Notes under the pieces: model-generated | The model's database searches: none | What the model saw: only the letters and a program-made list of their open reading frames with translations | Told to the model about the DNA's origin: nothing | Part shown: one piece after another, positions 18,077 through 27,299 of the stretch | Position numbering within the stretch: the stretch's first letter is position 1 | Layout: each line of letters begins with the position of its first letter | Translations under genes and position numbers: made by a program | Assembly (NCBI RefSeq): GCF_000691805.2 | Contig: NZ_DF820484.1 | Span: forward strand, 124,001-188,000 | Direction: 5' to 3' | Source of the DNA: Weissella oryzae SG25 | GTDB taxonomy: Bacteria; Bacillota; Bacilli; Lactobacillales; Lactobacillaceae | DNA length: 64,000 bases

Positions 18077-19423
18077 TTAATCCTCAATTTTGGCAGCAAT
18101 TTTTAAATTTCGCCAATTACGTAAAGTTGCTGGTAGTAAAAATGCCAATGAAGCAAACCAGGCAATTGGATTAGCAAGTGAGGCTCCAAAGAAGCCAAAA
18201 ATACCGACCAAGGTAAACGAAGCCCCTGTTCGAGCAACTAATTCACCAACCCCAGCTAAGGTTGGTGTTTTAACATCACCCAAGCCCTGCAAAGAATACC
18301 TCAGTACAAAAAGTGCCGCTAAAAAGGCATACAATGGGCCATTTGCCCAGAAATAAAGCTGTGCAAGTTCTACTACATTATCGGCATTCCCACTAATAAA
18401 TAGTCGCACCAGATCACGCCCAAAAACAATTTCGATAATCCCCAATAAGGTACCGATTACCATTGCCATCAGCAAAGCTGCCTTAATCCCGGTAATAATC
18501 CGATCGAATTTTTTAGCACCATAGTTTTGCGCCACAAAAGTTGCCATCGTTATTCCAAAAGACATAATCACCCAGATAACGACTTGGTCTGGTTTAGATG
18601 CTGCGGTATTGGCCGCAACAGCATCGGTACCCAATGTATTAACAGCAGCAGCTAAAGTAATCGAACCAATTGCTATGATTGATTGTTGGAAACCTAATGG
18701 CACACCAGCTAATAAATGCGCCCGTAATTCACGCCAATTAAAGCGTAAGTCGGATAAATTTAAAGCAAGTTGCGGTAATCGATAATTAATGTAAATTAAT
18801 GTTCCCAAGCTAGTTAAGGCTTGGGCTAAAACAGTTGCCCAGGCAGCCCCAGCAACTCCCCAATGCAATTTCAAGATTAAAAATAGTTCAACTGTAACGT
18901 TGATTAATAATCCTGCAATCAAAATATATAAGGGTGTCTTAGCATCACCTAAGGCCCGTAAAACATTAGCAACTATGTTATAGCCCATTGTTGCAAAGGT
19001 TCCTAGCAAAATGATGCCAATAAATATTTGTGCCTGATTGAAAATCTCTGCTGGCGTCTGCATCAAGGTCAAGAGTGGTCGAATCATTGCAAAACTTATT
19101 AAGGTCAAGACAATTGTCATCAAAAAGCCACCCCAAAGATTTGTAGCATAGGATTTTTTGACTCCGTCTAAATCGCCCGCTCCAAAGCGCTGCGCTGTCA
19201 AAATTGACATCCCTGACGAAAAGCCACCGACAAAGCCAAGTACCAAAAACATAATACTACCAGTTGAACCGACTGCCGCCAGCGCATCAACACCCAAGGT
19301 GCGACCAACAATCAAAGTATCCGAAATATTATAAAGTTGCTGCAACAGATTACCAATCAACAAAGGAATTGTAAAACGGACAATTTGTTTCCAAGGCGTC
19401 CCCGTTGTCATATCATTCATCAT
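18077..19423 (-). CDS. MATE family multidrug/Na+ antiporter
   Basis: 448 aa with 12 predicted membrane helices. The N-terminus TPWKQIVRFTIPLLIGNLLQQLYNISDTLIVGR is the usual MATE first half, repeated in weaker form after about residue 225 (HLLAGVPLGFQQSIIAIGS). NorM/DinF-type exporters move cationic compounds in exchange for Na+ or H+. CTGGAG precedes the ATG pair at 19423-19418. Own unit between galM and an ABC-F gene; no regulator nearby. Substrate unknown. Confidence 0.9.
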   Translation of the reverse strand: MMNDMTTGTPWKQIVRFTIPLLIGNLLQQLYNISDTLIVGRTLGVDALAAVGSTGSIMFLVLGFVGGFSSGMSILTAQRFGAGDLDGVKKSYATNLWGGFLMTIVLTLISFAMIRPLLTLMQTPAEIFNQAQIFIGIILLGTFATMGYNIVANVLRALGDAKTPLYILIAGLLINVTVELFLILKLHWGVAGAAWATVLAQALTSLGTLIYINYRLPQLALNLSDLRFNWRELRAHLLAGVPLGFQQSIIAIGSITLAAAVNTLGTDAVAANTAASKPDQVVIWVIMSFGITMATFVAQNYGAKKFDRIITGIKAALLMAMVIGTLLGIIEIVFGRDLVRLFISGNADNVVELAQLYFWANGPLYAFLAALFVLRYSLQGLGDVKTPTLAGVGELVARTGASFTLVGIFGFFGASLANPIAWFASLAFLLPATLRNWRNLKIAAKIED

Positions 19424-19457
19424 CGCTGTCTCCAGTACATAAATATTTATAAAAAAA

Positions 19458-19484
19458 GTGGCACTAGTTTTTGACTAGCACCAC
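19458..19484 (-). terminator. Terminator of the ABC-F gene
   Basis: GTGG..CTAGT pairs with ACTAG..CCAC around a 2-nt internal mismatch; seven T follow on the minus strand. Confidence 0.65.
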
Positions 19485-19498
19485 CCCCGCTGTATTTA

Positions 19499-21130
19499 TT
19501 AAAGTTTAATGTTTTTAGCGGCCAACTGCCTTTGGACTTCTTCATGTCCCATAAAGTCATCATAACTCGTCTCGGCACGATCAACTACACCTTGATCACT
19601 AACCACTACGATATGATCCGCAATTGTCTGTGCAAATGTATGATCATGTGACGTAAAGATTAGTGAACCCTTATAATCAACCAGACCATCATTCAAAGAA
19701 GTAATTGATTCCAAGTCCAAGTGGTTAGTTGGATCATCCAAGATTAGCACATTAGTCTTGGTTAGCATCAACTTTGATAACATAACCCGAACCTTTTCAC
19801 CACCGGAAAGCACATCCAACGTCTTCTCAGCATCCTCACCCTTAAAGAGCATCCGACCTAGTAGACCACGTAGGAATGTATTGTCATTCTCTTCCTTTGA
19901 GGCAAAATCACGCAAGAAATCAAGAATTGGCATCTCAGGCTTAGCAAAGTTTTCACTCATATCCTTAGCAAGGTAGTCACGTGAAGTTGTGACACCCCAA
20001 GTTACTTCGCCACTATCGGCTTCTGCACGACCAGCCAAGATATCCAATAAGAGTGTTGCCGCAACGTCATTTTCAGCCATTACAAGGGTCTTTTCACCGG
20101 GACGCAAAGTGAATGAAATATCATCCAATAGCTTAACCCCGTCAACCGTCTTAGAAAGATTTTCGACCCGTAACAAATCATTACCAATCTCACGTGCAAC
20201 CTCAAACTTAATGTATGGGTATTTACGCGTTGAAGGTTGAATATCATCAAGCGTAATCTTATCTAATTGCTTCTTACGTGAAGTTGCTTGCTTAGACTTA
20301 GAAGCATTGGCTGAGAAACGTGCGATAAAGTCTTGTAACTGTTTGATTTGCTCTTCTTTTTTCGCATTCGCATTTTGTTGCAAACGCAAAGCAAGTTCAG
20401 ATGACTCTTTCCAGAAATCATAATTTCCAACAAAGAGCTTAATCTTACCAAAATCAACATCCAAAATCATCGTTGATACTGCATTCAAAAAATGTCGATC
20501 ATGGGATACCACAATCACTGTATTTTGATAGTCAGCCAAAAAATCCTCTAGCCAAGCAATTGTCTTAGTGTCCAAACCATTAGTTGGCTCATCCAAAATC
20601 AAAATATCAGGATTACCAAAAAGTGCTTGAGCCAACAAAACCTTAACCTTCAAAGCTTCAGGCATATCACCCATTAACGTGTAGTGTTGCGCTTCATCAA
20701 TGCCAAGATTTTGCAACAATTGTGCAGCTTCTGGTTCAGCACTCCAACCATTTAATTCATCAAAGCGGGCGGATAAATCCCCCACCTTGATACCATCTTC
20801 ATCAGTAAAAGGATCATGGGTATAAATTTCATCCATTGCACTCTTTACTTCATAAAGTTCCTTGTGTCCTTGTAAGACAGTATCCAAGACTGTGTAATCG
20901 TCAAAAGCAAAGTGATCTTGAACCAATGAAGACATTCGTTCATTTGCTTCCATGCTTACACGTCCAGTTGTTGGTGCCAACTTACCTTCCAATACCTTTA
21001 AAAAGGTTGATTTTCCAGCCCCATTTGCACCGATTACACCGTAGGTATTCCCTGGTGTGAATTTTAAATTAACATCGTCATATAACTTTTTACCTGAAAA
21101 AGCTACTGACACATCTGAAACTGTTAGCAT
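19499..21130 (-). CDS. ABC-F family ATPase (YdiF/EttA-like ribosome-associated)
   Basis: 543 aa from ATG 21130 (AAAGGA upstream; a longer frame to 21187 has no ribosome site). Soluble protein with two NBDs joined by a charged linker: Walker A GANGAGKST (about 35-43), Walker B ILILDEPTNGLD (about 165), linker rich in Lys/Gln about 240-300, second NBD with a degenerate P-loop region VMAENDVAATLL (about 345), SGGEKVRVML and ILDDPTNHLD near 450-480. The second Walker A lacks the GxxxxGK(S/T) consensus, so site 2 is probably unable to bind ATP normally. ABC-F proteins act at the ribosomal E site; some protect from antibiotics. Role here unknown. Confidence 0.85.
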   Translation of the reverse strand: MLTVSDVSVAFSGKKLYDDVNLKFTPGNTYGVIGANGAGKSTFLKVLEGKLAPTTGRVSMEANERMSSLVQDHFAFDDYTVLDTVLQGHKELYEVKSAMDEIYTHDPFTDEDGIKVGDLSARFDELNGWSAEPEAAQLLQNLGIDEAQHYTLMGDMPEALKVKVLLAQALFGNPDILILDEPTNGLDTKTIAWLEDFLADYQNTVIVVSHDRHFLNAVSTMILDVDFGKIKLFVGNYDFWKESSELALRLQQNANAKKEEQIKQLQDFIARFSANASKSKQATSRKKQLDKITLDDIQPSTRKYPYIKFEVAREIGNDLLRVENLSKTVDGVKLLDDISFTLRPGEKTLVMAENDVAATLLLDILAGRAEADSGEVTWGVTTSRDYLAKDMSENFAKPEMPILDFLRDFASKEENDNTFLRGLLGRMLFKGEDAEKTLDVLSGGEKVRVMLSKLMLTKTNVLILDDPTNHLDLESITSLNDGLVDYKGSLIFTSHDHTFAQTIADHIVVVSDQGVVDRAETSYDDFMGHEEVQRQLAAKNIKL

Positions 21131-21234
21131 ATCTTTTTCCTTTGTTTCTCTAGCGTTAGTCAGTATACATAATAACAGAAAGCCCAACCGGTTGCGAATA
21201 AATCATAATTTTATTTGCAATACCTGCTCACACT

Positions 21235-22617
21235 TTATTTTTTATTCTGGACAACACGATACAAAACCAACCATTGCAAAAACGCCAAAATTGCAAACAT
21301 TAGCAAAACCAATTGTGACCCGATTGCTGTTGCATGCCCTTGACTACTAGTAGCGTGAGCTTGACTTAAAGCCACAATTGCTGCTGGAATCGCCGTTCCT
21401 AAAGCACCAGCAAATTGTTGAACTGTCGTCAACAGCGCATTACCATCAGCCCGCTCTCTTGGTTCAATTTGGCTCAAACCACTAGTCATCACATTTCCAA
21501 GACTAAGTCCAAAACCGGCCATAAAGATTAGGTCAACTAGTAAAATTGTTAGCAACTGTAAATGTTGTCCAAAAATCGCAAATATTGCTAAGGATAGTAA
21601 TACTAAAGCGCCACCAATCAAGATTGGCCGCCGTGAACCAAAACGATCTAGAATTCGACCACCCAAAGGCGCAAATATTGCCCCTACAATTGAGCCTGGC
21701 AAAACAATTAAACCAGCGGTTGTTGCACTCGACCCATTTACCAATTGAATATAATTAGGTAATACGAAGGATAAGCCTAAAACCATCGATTGTAAGATTG
21801 CAAAGCTAAAGGTATGACCTAAAAAGGCACGATTCTTCAACAAACGAACATCAACTACCGGTTGAGCACCCTGATTAACGCGGAAGAAACCAAGGACACC
21901 AAAAATCCCAATAATTAATGGTAGATAGAACTGTACCGGTTGCTCAACGATTAGACTCAACTTGCTAGCTGCAAAAATTAAACCAACAAACATTAAAACA
22001 ACATAAAATAAGTTCCAACCATTAAATTTACTTGGCGCAAGCGCACTCTTTTGGTCAATGGTTCGTAAACCAATTATTAAAGCGATTACCAGGAATGGTA
22101 TCAAACTAATAAAAATATAGCGCCATCCTAGACTAGTGACCATGATACCGCCAAAAGTTGGTCCAATTGCTGGTGCAATCGAGGTAATTAACGTACCAAC
22201 CCCCATCATCAAACCCAATTTGGCTTTAGGTACTTGTTCCAAAATGATATTAAACATTAATGGTAGCGCAACACCAACCCCTAAGCCTTGAATTAAGCGA
22301 CCCAATAAGAGAATTGGGAAGCTTAATGCTAGCGCATCAATAATTACACCAGAAATAAATAGCAAAATTGCAAGTAAAAATAAATTGCGCATCTTAATAT
22401 TACGTTTTAACCAAGATGACAAAGGTACAACAATCGCCACCATTAATAGATAGATTGTGGTCATCCATTGTACCAAGTCGATTGAAACACTAAATTCCCG
22501 CATCAAGGCCGGGAAGGTCACATTCATGGCCGTTTCAACCAAAACCCCACTAAATGACATAATTCCCGTTGCAACAATAGCGCCGACAACGCGACGCGAA
22601 ATCTTCTCTGTTTCCAT
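21235..22617 (-). CDS. DHA2-type MFS multidrug exporter (14 TMS)
   Basis: 460 aa from ATG 22617, chosen for the GGGGG Shine-Dalgarno; the longer frame to 22710 lacks one. Pattern of 14-TMS drug:H+ antiporters (LmrB/EmrB/QacA): motif C-like region TAIAPAIGPTFGGIMV (about 140), motif D-like LVETAMNVTFPALMREF at the start, motif A-like GRLIQGLGVGVALPLM (about 105). Periplasm-free Gram-positive exporter in the membrane. Single gene. Substrate unknown. Confidence 0.87.
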   Translation of the reverse strand: METEKISRRVVGAIVATGIMSFSGVLVETAMNVTFPALMREFSVSIDLVQWMTTIYLLMVAIVVPLSSWLKRNIKMRNLFLLAILLFISGVIIDALALSFPILLLGRLIQGLGVGVALPLMFNIILEQVPKAKLGLMMGVGTLITSIAPAIGPTFGGIMVTSLGWRYIFISLIPFLVIALIIGLRTIDQKSALAPSKFNGWNLFYVVLMFVGLIFAASKLSLIVEQPVQFYLPLIIGIFGVLGFFRVNQGAQPVVDVRLLKNRAFLGHTFSFAILQSMVLGLSFVLPNYIQLVNGSSATTAGLIVLPGSIVGAIFAPLGGRILDRFGSRRPILIGGALVLLSLAIFAIFGQHLQLLTILLVDLIFMAGFGLSLGNVMTSGLSQIEPRERADGNALLTTVQQFAGALGTAIPAAIVALSQAHATSSQGHATAIGSQLVLLMFAILAFLQWLVLYRVVQNKK

Positions 22618-22808
22618 TTGTCCCCCAAATAAAATTTTATTCTGCCCGACTAAGAACCTTTTCTTAGCCCAAAAAGCTACGTCAAATTTATAGTTAATCC
22701 CACCCGTCAATTAACTATTTTGCTAAAGCTGTACCTTTCCAAGCAAATAACATGCATTTAGCAAACCCATTAGTACTTTTAATATTTAAGAATTAAGCCC
22801 ACATAAAA

Positions 22809-22844
22809 GAGGGAGCGTGACCGTCTAAATTAGCCCTCTCCCTC
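22809..22844 (-). terminator. Terminator of the adc operon
   Basis: GAGGGAG and CTCCCTC arms with a 22-nt loop, then TTTTATG on the minus strand, about 50 bp after adcB. Confidence 0.55.
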
Positions 22845-22896
22845 AATTTAACAAATATTATTATTAGCATACTTACCCAGTAAATTTCAAGTAAGC

Positions 22897-23691
22897 TTAG
22901 CGGCGTTGAGTCCAAGCCAAACTCAAAAAATAAATTCCAGCCTCAATGATTGCAATATAGAAACTGACAGGCACATTAGTCCAGTAAGAGAATACCAGAG
23001 CTAACCAGACACCCAAAATTGCAAAGAAAATTGATAAACCAATCATTTGCCAGACTGTACGTCCTAGACGCATCGCGGCTGAGGCAGGTAAGGTCATCAA
23101 AATAAAAATCAATAATGATCCAACTACCTGGGCTGATACCGCAACCGTTGTTGCCATAATTACTAGAAAGGCCACCTGAATAAATGTAATATTTTTCAAA
23201 GAAAAGACGGCCGTTGAATAATCAAAAGCAAAGTGTCTTAATTGACGGAATAAGAGCATTACTAAAACTAAAACTAACATTGCTAAAATAATCACTTCAA
23301 AGATATTACTAGTTGAGATACTAAAAATCGAACCAAATAAAATTCCAGTTGCCGCTGAAGCATTTTTTTGCGATAGAGACAAAAAAGCAATTCCTAAACC
23401 GATTGCAACTCCAGAAACCGAAGAAATCAATGACTCCGACCGATCTTCCTTAATACCAAGTTGACCAATGGTTGTTGAGGCAAAGATGCTAAAAATTAAC
23501 ATTCCAATCAATGGGTTCCAGCCCATAAAGAGACCGAAAGAAGCACCAGCAAAGCCGATTTCACTTAAGGTATGAGCTAAAAAAGACATCGAGCGCGCAA
23601 CAATAAAGACACCAACAATCCCAGCAACAATTGCAATTAGCGTTCCTACCAAGTAGGCGTTTTGCATAAAGGGGTAACTAAACATTGGCAT
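22897..23691 (-). CDS. adcB: Zinc ABC transporter permease (AdcB/ZnuB-like)
   Basis: 264-aa polytopic protein of the ABC-3 permease family, about eight helices. The start MPMFSYPFMQNAYLVGTLIAIVAGIVGVFIV and the GFAGASFGLFMGWNP loop are typical of ZnuB/AdcB/MntB permeases. It overlaps the adcC stop by 14 bp. As last gene of adcR-adcA-adcC-adcB it forms the membrane channel for Zn(II) uptake. Metal assignment rests on the AdcR-type repressor and its boxes, since Zn and Mn permeases look alike. Confidence 0.88.
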   Translation of the reverse strand: MPMFSYPFMQNAYLVGTLIAIVAGIVGVFIVARSMSFLAHTLSEIGFAGASFGLFMGWNPLIGMLIFSIFASTTIGQLGIKEDRSESLISSVSGVAIGLGIAFLSLSQKNASAATGILFGSIFSISTSNIFEVIILAMLVLVLVMLLFRQLRHFAFDYSTAVFSLKNITFIQVAFLVIMATTVAVSAQVVGSLLIFILMTLPASAAMRLGRTVWQMIGLSIFFAILGVWLALVFSYWTNVPVSFYIAIIEAGIYFLSLAWTQRR

Positions 23692-24376
23692 TATACCTCG
23701 CTTTCAACTTAGTTAAATCAGCATCGGCACTATGTCCAAATTCACTGCCACTCGGTGTTAATAATAAATAATCATCTGCGTAGTCGCTCACAATATCAAA
23801 ATCATGACTAACCATAATGATTGATAAGTCATGATGATCACGATAATGCCGTACAACATTCATTAGTTCATACTTAGCCCCATTATCAAGATTAGCTGTT
23901 GCTTCATCTAACACCAAAACCTGCGGATTACGTACTAAAGCTTGCGCCAAGTAAGCACGCTGGCGTTCCCCACCAGAAGCTGTATCAATCGGCCGATCAG
24001 CTAGTTCAACCAAATTAGTATCTTTTAAAATATGTGTCAACTGTTGTTTTTCTTTTGCAGATAACCAAGGACGAAGCCCATTGTCGAAGCTTAAAGCAAC
24101 AAAGTCTCTAATATACAACGGAAAGGCCTGCATGTCAGGCCGATATTGGGGAACATAACGAATCGTTGGCTTAACACCATCAATTGTCTGCCAAGTTAGA
24201 CTTCCTTCAGTTAATTCTCGTTGACCTAAGATTGCATTTAACAAGGTTGTTTTACCTACCCCATTATCACCAACCAAAGCTAACATTTTTTGTTGTCGTA
24301 AATCAAAATTCACCCCCTGATATAGCCAGCGACCTTCAACTTTAATTCCAATATCACGTCCCGTTAATAAATTCAT
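23678..24376 (-). CDS. adcC: Zinc ABC transporter ATP-binding protein (AdcC/ZnuC-like)
   Basis: 232-aa ATPase: Walker A GDNGVGKT (36-43), Q-loop VPQYRPDMQ (about 84), signature ASGGERQRAYLAQAL (about 133-147), Walker B QVLVLDEATANLD (about 153-165), H-loop SHDFD (about 187). Energises Zn uptake with AdcB and AdcA. Overlaps adcA by 4 bp and adcB by 14 bp, indicating tight coupling. Confidence 0.9.
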   Translation of the reverse strand: MNLLTGRDIGIKVEGRWLYQGVNFDLRQQKMLALVGDNGVGKTTLLNAILGQRELTEGSLTWQTIDGVKPTIRYVPQYRPDMQAFPLYIRDFVALSFDNGLRPWLSAKEKQQLTHILKDTNLVELADRPIDTASGGERQRAYLAQALVRNPQVLVLDEATANLDNGAKYELMNVVRHYRDHHDLSIIMVSHDFDIVSDYADDYLLLTPSGSEFGHSADADLTKLKARYNANV

Positions 24377-25278
24377 CGTGATAAAGCCTCCTCAACTGCT
24401 AATAATTGTCTTTTTTGCCAAGTTAAAAAAGTTTGACCGTCTGGTTTTGTTTCAGTTACACCAACAACTGGCACATGCTTTGTTTTAGCATAAGCAACCG
24501 CTTGATTAACTAACTTGCTACTTGTTTGGGTATTCTTAATTACTAACGCCACTTTGCCTTGATCAATCGCATCATGCCAAGCTTTAATATCCGCCGATGA
24601 TGGATCATTTCCATCCTCAACCGCCTGCGCAAATTCAGGCACGATTATCTTGGCACCTAGTGGTTCTAAAGTATTATCCATAACTGGTTCAGTTGTTAAA
24701 ACACTCTTCCCAACTAATTTTTCACCTAAATCTTTACGTAACTTTGTCAAAGGAGCCAAACTTGCTAAATAATGCTGCCCATTTGTCTTAAATTGTGTGG
24801 CTTTGGTCGGTTCCAAACTTGAAAACGTTGTTATCAGTTCATCAACCAGCAACTTTGGTGTTGCTGGCTTGTACCAAAAATGTTCATTGTCACCCTGTTG
24901 ATAACCGACCAAAGTTCCAACATTAATACTTTTTGCCTGCTGATTAGCTCTAGCAAAAGCCGTACTCCATGGATCATAGCCGCCGCCATTGCTGATAATT
25001 ACCTGGGCATTTTGATAATCTTTTGCTAACTGAGCCGTTGGTTCAAATTCATGCGGATCAATACTTGCCTTATTGATTGCACTTGTTACTTCAACCGCAT
25101 TACCCCCAACGGCCTGAGCCATTTCACCATAAAAATTTAATGAGGTCACAACTTTAATTTTGTTACTGGTAATCTGCTTTCCCTGATTCTGACGAATACC
25201 AGTAACAATAACTAAAACAATTAAAAATAAAACAAAAATAATCGGTATCGCTAGTAATAGTTTTCTCGCTTTAAACAT
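24373..25278 (-). CDS. adcA: Zinc-binding ABC substrate-binding protein (AdcA/ZnuA-like), membrane-anchored
   Basis: 301-aa cluster-9 binding protein. SLNFYGEMAQAVGG opens the mature domain (about 46-59); metal-site candidates are the His in IDPHEFEPT (about 73-81), the His in NEHFWYKP (about 131-138) and later acidic residues. Unlike most Gram-positive homologues there is no lipobox Cys: residues 6-28 (LLLAIPIIFVLFLIVLVIV) form an uncleaved anchor instead. No His-rich loop is present. Located 2 bp after adcR. Zinc specificity inferred from operon context. Confidence 0.85.
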   Translation of the reverse strand: MFKARKLLLAIPIIFVLFLIVLVIVTGIRQNQGKQITSNKIKVVTSLNFYGEMAQAVGGNAVEVTSAINKASIDPHEFEPTAQLAKDYQNAQVIISNGGGYDPWSTAFARANQQAKSINVGTLVGYQQGDNEHFWYKPATPKLLVDELITTFSSLEPTKATQFKTNGQHYLASLAPLTKLRKDLGEKLVGKSVLTTEPVMDNTLEPLGAKIIVPEFAQAVEDGNDPSSADIKAWHDAIDQGKVALVIKNTQTSSKLVNQAVAYAKTKHVPVVGVTETKPDGQTFLTWQKRQLLAVEEALSR

Positions 25279-25280
25279 CC

Positions 25281-25736
25281 TTAGCCCCTAACACACCGTG
25301 CTTCTAATTCTGTCAAAAAGCGACTAATTACAGCAACTTCATTTTCAGGAAAATCATTCAACATCTCTACATAAGCCATCCGCGTATTTTGATGGTCCTT
25401 TTCATGCAACTGAGCCAAACTAACACCAGTATGGGTCAATGACCATCGTTTAATTCGTGCGTCTTCAGGGTCTGAGATTGCACTCACAACTGGATCAGCT
25501 CGGTGATTTAAACTCTTCATTGCTTTAGTCATAGCTGCTGGTGAGATGGCTAGTGTTCGTGCCAATTCTGCATTGGTTTGTGGGCCATTTTGCGCAAGTA
25601 ACATCAAAATATGTCCCTGCGTATTTGTTAGCTCAATTTCTTCCGGTGCAACTAATACTTCACGTTTATTTTCCGCAGCTAGGTGAATCTCATTCAAACA
25701 CCGATCTAATTGCTTAGCGACTTCTTCATTCTGCAT
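25281..25736 (-). CDS. adcR: Zinc-responsive MarR family repressor (AdcR/ZitR-like)
   Basis: 151 aa. Winged helix about 35-105 (TNAELARTLAISPAAMTKAMKSL as helix-turn-helix, then RADPVVSAISDPEDARIKRWSLT as wing). MarR-family AdcR/ZitR proteins repress zinc uptake when zinc-loaded; the several His and Glu residues in the N- and C-terminal helices (HLAAENKRE, LHEKDHQN) are candidate ligands. First gene of the zinc operon; GAGGTG precedes the ATG and AdcR boxes lie in its promoter. Confidence 0.87.
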   Translation of the reverse strand: MQNEEVAKQLDRCLNEIHLAAENKREVLVAPEEIELTNTQGHILMLLAQNGPQTNAELARTLAISPAAMTKAMKSLNHRADPVVSAISDPEDARIKRWSLTHTGVSLAQLHEKDHQNTRMAYVEMLNDFPENEVAVISRFLTELEARCVRG

Positions 25737-25759
25737 AATTTCACCTCAAACTCATATAA

Positions 25760-25799
25760 TTAACCAGTAAAGTATACCGGTTAATTATTTATTCTGCAA
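25760..25799 (-). promoter_or_regulatory. adcR promoter with two AdcR/ZitR boxes
   Basis: -35 TTGCAG (25794-25799), 17 bp, -10 TATACT (25771-25776). TTAACCAGTAAA (25760-25771) matches the TTAACYRGTTAA box at 11 of 12 bases; TTAACCGGTATA (25784-25773, reverse) matches at 10. They flank and overlap the -10. Confidence 0.8.
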
Positions 25800-25913
25800 G
25801 CCCTAATTAAAAGTAAGCTAAAACTAATATATTTCCTTACTCTTGTTGTTTTCTTTAAAAGACATTGGCCTTCTATCAACAACCTATTCAGTCCTGACTT
25901 ATTCAAGCAAAAA

Positions 25914-25951
25914 GACTGGGACAAAACGCTTAGATACGTTTTATCCCAGTC
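25914..25951 (-). terminator. Terminator of the DUF975 gene
   Basis: GACTGGGACAAAACG pairs with CGTTTTATCCCAGTC (one wobble), followed by TTTTTG on the minus strand. Confidence 0.8.
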
Positions 25952-25973
25952 CTTTATTTAATCCAATCGTTTT

Positions 25974-26738
25974 TTAAAGTTCGTCGTCTTTATTAGTCTT
26001 AGGTTGCAAAACCTGGACATCAACGACTTGTTCAGCTGAATTAGTATTTTTCTGTAAATTAATAAAAAATTCTGCTCGTGCTGCTGTGTAGTATGGCAAG
26101 ACGTAAATTGATAACAGACCAAAGGTAAGACCAACTAAAATCCACCAGCCAATAAAGGTCAAATCCAAGATGAATAACTCAAGTTTATGTCCTTGCATCA
26201 TTTCACGGGATTCAGTTAAGTATTCAGTTGCGCTAGCAATTTGGCGACCATTTTTCACATCTTGAGCATAAATCAAAGCTGCCTGGGAATATGAGTAATT
26301 CTTGATAATTCCTGGGACAATCAACAATAAAGTCCACAAGAAGGTCAAAATAAAGCGGACACCAAGGACAACCACTGTATCGCGAATGGTATCACCGTGC
26401 CAAAAACGCACACTTTGTGCGTACGGCTGACTTGGTGCTTCCTTAGTCCTTTGCCATTCGATGAACCCCCAAGTTGTTCCTAGTGTAAAAATACCAACTA
26501 CTACGGCACTAAGTAGTGATGATGTTACTGTACCACCTGAATAACTAACCAAACCAGCAAAGTAGTGCTCTCGGCTCAAATCAAAAAGCAATGCGGGATT
26601 AGTATTTTGGTCACCATAATTCAAACCAACTTGTAAAATATAGCAGATGATAATAAATGCTGATAATTTCAAAGCCGTCTTAAAATCAAGCTTCATTAAA
26701 GCACGTGCGCGCTTACGAATTGTATAACTGCTACTCAT
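25974..26738 (-). CDS. DUF975 family membrane protein
   Basis: 254 aa with about five membrane helices. The basic N-terminus (YTIRKRARALMK), the TLLLIVPGIIKNYSYSQA segment and the RQIASATEYLTESREMMQGHK loop are the recognisable DUF975 signature. The family, widespread in low-GC Gram-positives, has no established function. Monocistronic, with AGGAGA upstream and a terminator after it. Confidence 0.8.
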   Translation of the reverse strand: MSSSYTIRKRARALMKLDFKTALKLSAFIIICYILQVGLNYGDQNTNPALLFDLSREHYFAGLVSYSGGTVTSSLLSAVVVGIFTLGTTWGFIEWQRTKEAPSQPYAQSVRFWHGDTIRDTVVVLGVRFILTFLWTLLLIVPGIIKNYSYSQAALIYAQDVKNGRQIASATEYLTESREMMQGHKLELFILDLTFIGWWILVGLTFGLLSIYVLPYYTAARAEFFINLQKNTNSAEQVVDVQVLQPKTNKDDEL

Positions 26739-26821
26739 ATTGTTTCTCCTAAAATTCCAAAGTAATCAATATCCACCCAATTTTATCATATTGATCAATC
26801 GCAAATGTGGGCAATAAAAAA

Positions 26822-26840
26822 CTGGAACAAACTGTCCCAG
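26822..26840 (-). terminator. Terminator after the third tRNA-Gln
   Basis: CTGGGACA pairs with TGTTCCAG (one wobble), then TTTTTTA on the minus strand. Confidence 0.7.
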
Positions 26841-26912
26841 CATTCTTTAGCCAATCGTGCACTAGGCATATGCTGCCAACCCTCGTCATTCAATCAGGCT
26901 CCTACCTAACAA

Positions 26913-26984
26913 TTGGGGTAGCTGGGATCGAACCAGCGCATGTTGGTACCAAAAACCAATGCCTTACCACTTGGCGATACCCCA
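26913..26984 (-). tRNA. tRNA-Gln (UUG), copy 1
   Basis: 72 nt; acceptor TGGGGTA/TACCCCA, anticodon loop TTTTGGT (anticodon TTG), T-arm GCTGG TTCGATC CCAGC, CCA not encoded. Confidence 0.92.
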
Positions 26985-27061
26985 AATAAGTCAACAAAAA
27001 TATGTTAGCAAAACTTTTAGACCTATGTCAAATTTTACTAAAAACCCACGATAATATAAAA

Positions 27062-27089
27062 AGCCGGCAAGCGCACGCACTCACCGACT
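27062..27089 (-). terminator. Terminator after the second tRNA-Gln
   Basis: AGTCGGTGAG..CTTGCCGGCT hairpin with wobbles, followed by TTTTTATA on the minus strand. Confidence 0.6.
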
Positions 27090-27095
27090 CTTCTA

Positions 27096-27167
27096 TTGGG
27101 GTAGCTGGGATCGAACCAGCGCATGTTGGTACCAAAAACCAATGCCTTACCACTTGGCGATACCCCA
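27096..27167 (-). tRNA. tRNA-Gln (UUG), copy 2
   Basis: Identical to the copy at 26913-26984; follows tRNA-Tyr by 5 bp. Confidence 0.92.
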
Positions 27168-27172
27168 ATCAA

Positions 27173-27255
27173 TGGGGGCTATAGGATTCGAACCTATGAA
27201 CCCGAAGGAATGGATTTACAGTCCATCGCGTTTAACCAGACTTCGCTAAACCCCC
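27173..27255 (-). tRNA. tRNA-Tyr (GUA), copy 1
   Basis: 83-nt class II tRNA with long variable arm; acceptor GGGGGTT/AGCCCCC, anticodon loop CTGTAAA (anticodon GTA). Confidence 0.92.
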
Positions 27256-27270
27256 GCAACAACAAATAAC

Positions 27271-27299
27271 ATATTACCAACATCAAAGCTGAAAAGCAA
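27271..27299 (-). promoter_or_regulatory. Promoter of the tRNA-Tyr/Gln copy 1 unit
   Basis: TTGCTT (27294-27299), 17 bp, TAATAT (27271-27276) on the minus strand. Confidence 0.5.
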
